NCBI GenBank assembly: GCA_947650285.1
Contig: CANTFL010001467.1
Span: forward strand, 124,001 to 188,000
Direction: 5' to 3'
DNA: 64,000 bases
Source of the DNA: Hyaloperonospora brassicae
Taxonomy: Eukaryota; Oomycota; Peronosporomycetes; Peronosporales; Peronosporaceae
Shown here: piece after piece, positions 58,965-64,000 of the stretch
Numbering within the stretch: the stretch's first letter is position 1
Layout: each line of letters starts with the position of its first letter
Program-made: the position numbers and the translations under genes
The notes under the pieces: model-generated
What the model was told of the DNA's origin: nothing
The model's database searches: none
The model's input: only the letters and a program-made list of their open reading frames with translations

Positions 58965-59987
58965 ATGACGAATGGCTTTTTGCTCCTTTTGCTCACTCAT
59001 ATCATGGTCGCTGGCAGCGACGCCTTGCTGGACCACACGACCGGCATACGAGCCAACTTTACGTCCGCGAATGAAGGCGAACCAGTTCGACTGAACTCGG
59101 CCGGCAAAGGGGCACTTCAATCGAACGACGGTGCGAACAATGCTGTCACTGAAGAGAGGATGATGAGCGTTGGTCGGATGTCAGCGGAAGGCCTCGGACA
59201 TACGGTTCCCGGGATCGAAGAGTTCATGGCAGAGCTAGTGAAGGTGGATGACTTGCAAAAGAAAATGTCGAGTACTGCCTCAACGGTTGAGGAAAACTGG
59301 GTGAAGTATGCGGCTACTCGGAAAGACCCGAAACTTGTCAGGACCGCGGAGCACTGGAAAGAAGTCCTCGACGAAGCCTTCAAGATGGAGACAGTTGCTT
59401 GGGCGACGCATGAAAAGGATTTGGAGAAGGTGAAGGCCGCCGTTCGCGAATTAGAGAAGGGAGGCACGAATCGTGAGACAGAGATCAGGAAGGAAACCAA
59501 AGCGCGAAAGGTCAAGAGGCAGAAGAGCCCCAATGATCTAGAGGCGGTTGCATGGAGAGAGAAGAATGCGAACTGGGAGGCAGAGTCCCATATGAGGAAG
59601 GATTTCATCACACTTCTGCAAAAGCAGATTGAAGTCCTTGAAAAGACACAGGCTAGGTCGACGAACTATCTCATCAACCTTTTGAAGACCAAGACGCATC
59701 AAGTGATTCAGAAGTACCTTGCCGAGTTTGTTAATCTGAAACGAGAAGGTGTGACGGTGGAGGCATACCAAAAAGAACTGCAGCTGGACCCATCGATAGT
59801 GAAGGAGATGGAATCTTGGGCAGAAGGTGTCACTGGCGCTGATTTGTTCCGTTATGGGCCGGCCTATACGAAGTTTTTCTACTACAAAGTGTTTGTCATG
59901 GGGCCGCCGGGTGCAATTTATAAATTGCCTATGCATCCGTTTCCCAAGTCGACGAGTGCGTCCAAGTTGCGTGAAAGCATCCTGTAG
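58965..59987 (+). CDS. Predicted secreted RxLR-like (GALQ-EER) effector protein
   Basis: Encodes 340 residues without introns. Residues 1-20 form a signal peptide (MTNGFLLLLLTHIMVAGSDA), with a hydrophobic core at 5-16 and a likely cut near residue 20. Residues 49-52 are GALQ where an RxLR would be, and EER lies at 63-65, ten residues later. This fits the RxLR-EER class of oomycete proteins exported into host plant cells, with the degenerate first motif often seen in downy mildews. From about 80 the chain is rich in Lys, Glu and Ala and predicted helical. It includes NWVKY (111-115) and HWKEVLDEAF (130-139), a heptad-like charged stretch (about 145-235), a basic cluster RKETKARKVKRQK (175-187, possible nuclear signal) and a C-terminal YGPAYTKFFYYKVFV (297-311). 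The last two parts loosely resemble WY-type helical modules, but I cannot confirm that. The frame is open upstream to an ATG at 58782; I chose 58965 because it gives the signal peptide and lies after the core promoter. Host target unknown. Confidence 0.85.
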   Translation: MTNGFLLLLLTHIMVAGSDALLDHTTGIRANFTSANEGEPVRLNSAGKGALQSNDGANNAVTEERMMSVGRMSAEGLGHTVPGIEEFMAELVKVDDLQKKMSSTASTVEENWVKYAATRKDPKLVRTAEHWKEVLDEAFKMETVAWATHEKDLEKVKAAVRELEKGGTNRETEIRKETKARKVKRQKSPNDLEAVAWREKNANWEAESHMRKDFITLLQKQIEVLEKTQARSTNYLINLLKTKTHQVIQKYLAEFVNLKREGVTVEAYQKELQLDPSIVKEMESWAEGVTGADLFRYGPAYTKFFYYKVFVMGPPGAIYKLPMHPFPKSTSASKLRESIL

Positions 59988-61850
59988 TTGAGGACGACAC
60001 ATACCGTAGCGTAATGAAAGGTAGATAAACGTCAACATGATATCCACCCTAACATGTTCAATTCGTTACCATGACAATAGAGCTAGTAATGAATTCTTCC
60101 GACCGTCTGTCAGCAAGAGTTGGATCGAAGTTCGATCATTGTCGCTTACAACTAGTATTTTTCCTATGCCTGATTATCACAGGGTGAGCCTGTTACATGT
60201 CATTAATATAGCAATTTGTTTCGTGGTAAATTATCTTAGTTGCTAAAAGTATACCAATATAGCTTGTCTAACGAAAATTAAAACGGAATTTCACCTTCTA
60301 GCGTAACAATCGAGGCTGCTTCACTTAATAATTGTTAAATGATATTATATTGACCAAAGTTAAACACTTTTGCTGCTAGACGTGCGCAATGGCTCGAAAC
60401 CTGCATCAAAGAATTTGCGTGAATATAATTACAAACAGATAAAGAAAGTAAAATGAGAAATATAACTACACATATCAGTTCTACATATCCCACTAATCAA
60501 TGCACCCTTAGTTTTGTATTCTACCTTGTGTTTTCGAAACGGTCACGTGTACGTGAAGTCCATAGGTACGCACTGTTGTGTTGAAAATAAGCGGTTTCCA
60601 GTTATTGGGAGGAATTAGCCCCATACCACCAATGCTCTCGATAAGATACCAAAAAACTTCCTACCGACGATTATGTGAGGCAGAGGTCGCAAACAAGCTT
60701 GCTGCACGATATATGAAATAAACATTAAAAGAAACGGTATAGTAACGTTGTTAAAGGAGTGGTTTTTGCTATACAAAGCGTAACTCTATAATTTCATATT
60801 GATATACATGTCAATCTAGTTCTTTCGTGTCGATGATATTCAATCAAATTTAAATGTAGCGGCCTTTATTGATCAAATATTGCCTTTATCAGTAGTAGCC
60901 TTATTAGAATAGAGTATTTAGATCTCTGGATGATGCAGGCTAGGACGTCACCAAACGAAGCACTAGAATATTGTTCTGCGTACGCAATGAACAAAGAGCA
61001 AGATTTTACTTTGTTTAAATGTAATATTTAACCAGTGAGATATTCACAAAACGTATATATTGACTGATGTATAGCAAATAAAACTCTCTTTTTCTGTACA
61101 ACAAGTAATCTTCTTTTCATCTTGGCAGCGCCGCCTCTGTGTGTTGGGGATATTTATGTGTTCTTGTTTAGCGTATATCTCAACTGATATATACGGAGCC
61201 ACCTGAGTTTGTCGTAGGTGCGTATGTGAAGTACTACATTATCAAGCGAAGTATTCATGAAATACTCTGGAAACAAAAGATAGCTATCACGTAAATGACG
61301 TGTGTATTGATTTATCTAACATGTTGGAAAGCAACTTGTTATTGTAACCTTCATAGTATTAATAATTCAGAAAGGAACAATCCTTCATCAAGCGAGCGCT
61401 GATTTATATGCCAATCGTCGAAAACATATGCACCCGCCATTAACTGAGAAATAATGTTTGTCTACTCAAATATGACAGATAATTACAACGTTCAAAGTTA
61501 GCGTCGCCACAATATGTACCCACTGACGGAGAGAGTATACCATATTGCTTGGCAATGTAAGTGTAGTCGTACAACGGTAACATAGCTAGCGATTTCATTT
61601 AGCTAATCACTTCCATTGGCGCATTTATTGTACTTGATACGATCACACCAGCCTGGAATTAAAGATTCTTGTAGTGCGGCATACTAATGAATTTGTATTC
61701 ATTGTATGCAATATAATAGTGATCGATTAGAATACTGGAGTGTCGTACAAAAAGATAGTTGGAGATAGGCAATAAACTTGGTATAACAGGTTCGAATCGA
61801 ATATTTGGATAATGAATTGGATTCGATATGAATCAATCTTTTTTGTACCT
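59988..61850. other. Unassigned sequence downstream of the effector
   Basis: AT-rich, with a clear drop in GC after the gene. No second gene or terminator motif recognised. A 69-codon open frame at 60037-60246 has no features. Confidence 0.45.
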
Positions 61851-61893
61851 ATATACATATATATATATATATACCTGCTCCTATATATATATA
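61851..61893. repeat. AT microsatellite
   Basis: A run of about ten TA dinucleotides, then CCTGCTCC, then another short TA run. Confidence 0.85.
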
Positions 61894-64000
61894 CAAACAA
61901 ACATATGGCATGTGATGAGGTGGTCTTAATAGGTTATCTCGGCCAAAGAAACAAATAGCACTTAAGCATGCTCTGCGAATAAAAATGACCAAAATTACTT
62001 AATCTTAGTCATATCTTTGCATGGTAAAAGAGTTCCTTTTAGTAGTATGTGTCGGCCATTAGAGACAAATAGCAAATTATGCTGCTTCACCAGACCCTAC
62101 TGTTCATGATTGTATAATATGCAAAAAGTCCGGGACTGATTGATGGGACAAACACATACGTTAATTTTATAGAATATTTTATATCTTTTGTTTTACTTAG
62201 AGTTGTTATTAAAAAACACTGCTTTTCTGGCCATTATTATACGTGACGTAGCTGAATTTACCCTAAAGGCTTAGGTGAGGGCCAGCTACGTCCTTTTTTA
62301 GTACGTAGCAATTATTGCCCGTCAATCGATACATTAAAACGAAAGAACTATGACAAGATGTAATCAAAGAAGACGTACGATTGATCGATCTACGATACTG
62401 CATACGAGGAAATACAAATTCATAACTGCGCGCGCAAGTATTTTTTATAAACACATGATGGGTTAGGATATATGTATTATTTTAATTTTCACATAGGGCC
62501 GGCAGGATAAACAAAAATCGCAATAATCAGGAAATAAGGTCATCTCTATCAGCTGTGTGTACGCGCGTCCTTTTTTAATAAAGGCGTAACATAAGAAGGC
62601 TTATAGCTGAAACTTAGGTTGATTGGATATTAAACGTGTAAATTTGAGTAATCTTACATATGGTCAATCTTTGCTCATATATGTATTTGCTGTCTGCTGT
62701 AGATACACTCTACTTAATTCTTGGACATATATTAGGTGCAACATAGCTCTTATTTTAATTCAAGTTCTGTACAAGGTTGACGCCTTATCTCCACCGCTGT
62801 AGACATATTTATTTGCAGCATTTTTATGTGATGTGTGATGCGAGAAATAAGGTTTTGATACAAAAGCAATTTCTTTTGTTTAACGTCTAAATTGATGAGA
62901 AAAAAGATTTTGACAGTATTAGTAGTTCGGTCGATAAGTCATGTGCGTATTGATAAGCGTTTCATATTTTTCTATGTATGCCATGAGTAACACTACACCG
63001 TCAAACGAAGACGTGTTTAATACATATTATAAGTCTTTCGGTGATCAAATTTCATCAGCACTGTCTTTACAGGTATTATTGTCCTCTTTTTATTTATTTA
63101 TACAAAATTTGATAAGATAAGTGCTATTTTATAACTAAAGTTAAATAAAAAGGAACAGGGGCCCAACTGCGAATGTACGAATAGGGATTGGAAAAGAATC
63201 GGAAAGCAGCAAAGGTAGCAACACAATGATAAATTCTAAATATAGCAAAATTGACTTTTTTCCTGCTTCCTTAGCAGTGGCATCTCTACTTAAATGCTAC
63301 ACTAATATTATATAAGTTTTATTTGGTGAATTATCGTACATGCAAAATGCAAATTGGTTTTGTACAATCAGTTATGCATTTAAAATTAAATATTTGATAT
63401 AGATGACGATCAGCCATCGATTTTACTTGACCTTTTCCTAGCTAGTGCCTCTTCCTACCGTTGTTATTCACGTCATTTTCGACAACAGTAGTATACTGTG
63501 CTGTGGGTTATTAAAACACAGGTGTTGGCGGGGTACGGAGCTTTATCCGTTGGCAGAATAGTAAGATAGGTATTTACTACCACCAGATTGCGATACCCGA
63601 TTGCAGTTAGCTCACCCGCACCGGGTCTCTACCACACTCACCTGTATAGTGTATAGCGTTCCGTACAACAAAATGATCCGATGTTTTGGTCAATTCATAA
63701 TTATTAACAACATAAGTGATACCTTCACAATATATTATACTCAAACAATGCAATATACATCTTACAAAAGTCGCCGCAACATCACTCCATATATATAAAC
63801 GCCAAATTTAGTTTAGCTTTAGTTGTGACGGTCACCTTGTACGGGCACATCACAAGCAACGGAGTAGTAATACGTAGGTACTTTTCCTGAATCTAAAGAA
63901 TTGTTTAATTGTAAAAAAAGAAGGAATCCTTCCAAAAGAGGACCCTTTGAAGTAGGGTAAATAGATGGAAGATAGATGTATAATAATGGTTCGGCGAATG
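61894..64000. other. Unassigned AT-rich sequence
   Basis: No gene, RNA or element recognised; open frames are at most about 65 codons. Confidence 0.45.

Noticed and set aside
59117..60047. Minus-strand open frames of 164 and 169 codons
   Set aside because: They are the antisense shadow of the effector gene and its 3' flank, with no domain or promoter of their own.
61785..61805. AGGTTCGAATCGA, resembling a tRNA B-box
   Set aside because: No cloverleaf or A-box at the right distance could be built around it.

Overview
The window looks like a gene-poor, repeat-dense part of an oomycete genome, most likely a downy mildew or Phytophthora relative (Peronosporaceae). The evidence is the set of oomycete-style Ty3/Gypsy, Ty1/Copia, MULE and pogo-like elements and one intronless gene with the layout of an RxLR-EER secreted effector, preceded by an oomycete Inr+FPR core promoter. 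I infer the lineage from these families; no rRNA or housekeeping gene confirms it. Only one intact protein-coding gene can be supported. Almost everything else is transposable element in different stages of decay, or AT-rich sequence in which I recognise nothing.

Layout. 1-14.3 kb: mostly unassigned, with one SINE-like repeat (1.84-2.43 kb) and two faint coding relics (4.3-4.9 kb and 5.5-6.1 kb). 14.3-28.2 kb: a nested structure. A decayed Copia element on the minus strand (3' part 14.8-16.3 kb, 5' part 25.9-28.15 kb) is split by a complete-ended chromodomain Gypsy element (16299-23977, 524-bp LTRs, 5-bp target duplication GGAAG). A second copy of the SINE-like repeat lies at 24.3-24.9 kb. 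28.65-29.06 kb: a solo LTR. 30.3-37.5 kb: a very old Gypsy pol (protease, RT, RNase H, perhaps integrase) cut within its pol by a MULE with TIRs of about 150 bp (32475-36216) and by a third copy of the SINE-like repeat. 37.5-52.5 kb: unassigned, except for a copy at 39.3-39.7 kb of a repeat also present inverted at 14.3-14.7 kb. 52.5-54.7 kb: a decayed pogo/Tigger-like transposon with a solo LTR abutting its right end (54677-55077).

55281-58758 is a tandem array of four full 836-bp units plus a partial fifth. Its last part grades into a 44-bp direct repeat about 85 bp upstream of a core promoter (58884-58901). That promoter leads into a 340-codon gene (58965-59987) for a predicted secreted protein with a signal peptide, a degenerate RxLR (GALQ), an EER motif and a helical, coiled-coil-like C-terminal part. 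60-64 kb is AT-rich with no recognisable gene.

The most interesting observations are the homogenised 836-bp array and 44-bp promoter-proximal repeat directly in front of the effector gene. Next are the SINE-like family with a 234-bp perfectly identical core inside diverged flanks, and the Gypsy element whose ends are fresh but whose integrase has lost two catalytic acids and which carries an antisense ORF.
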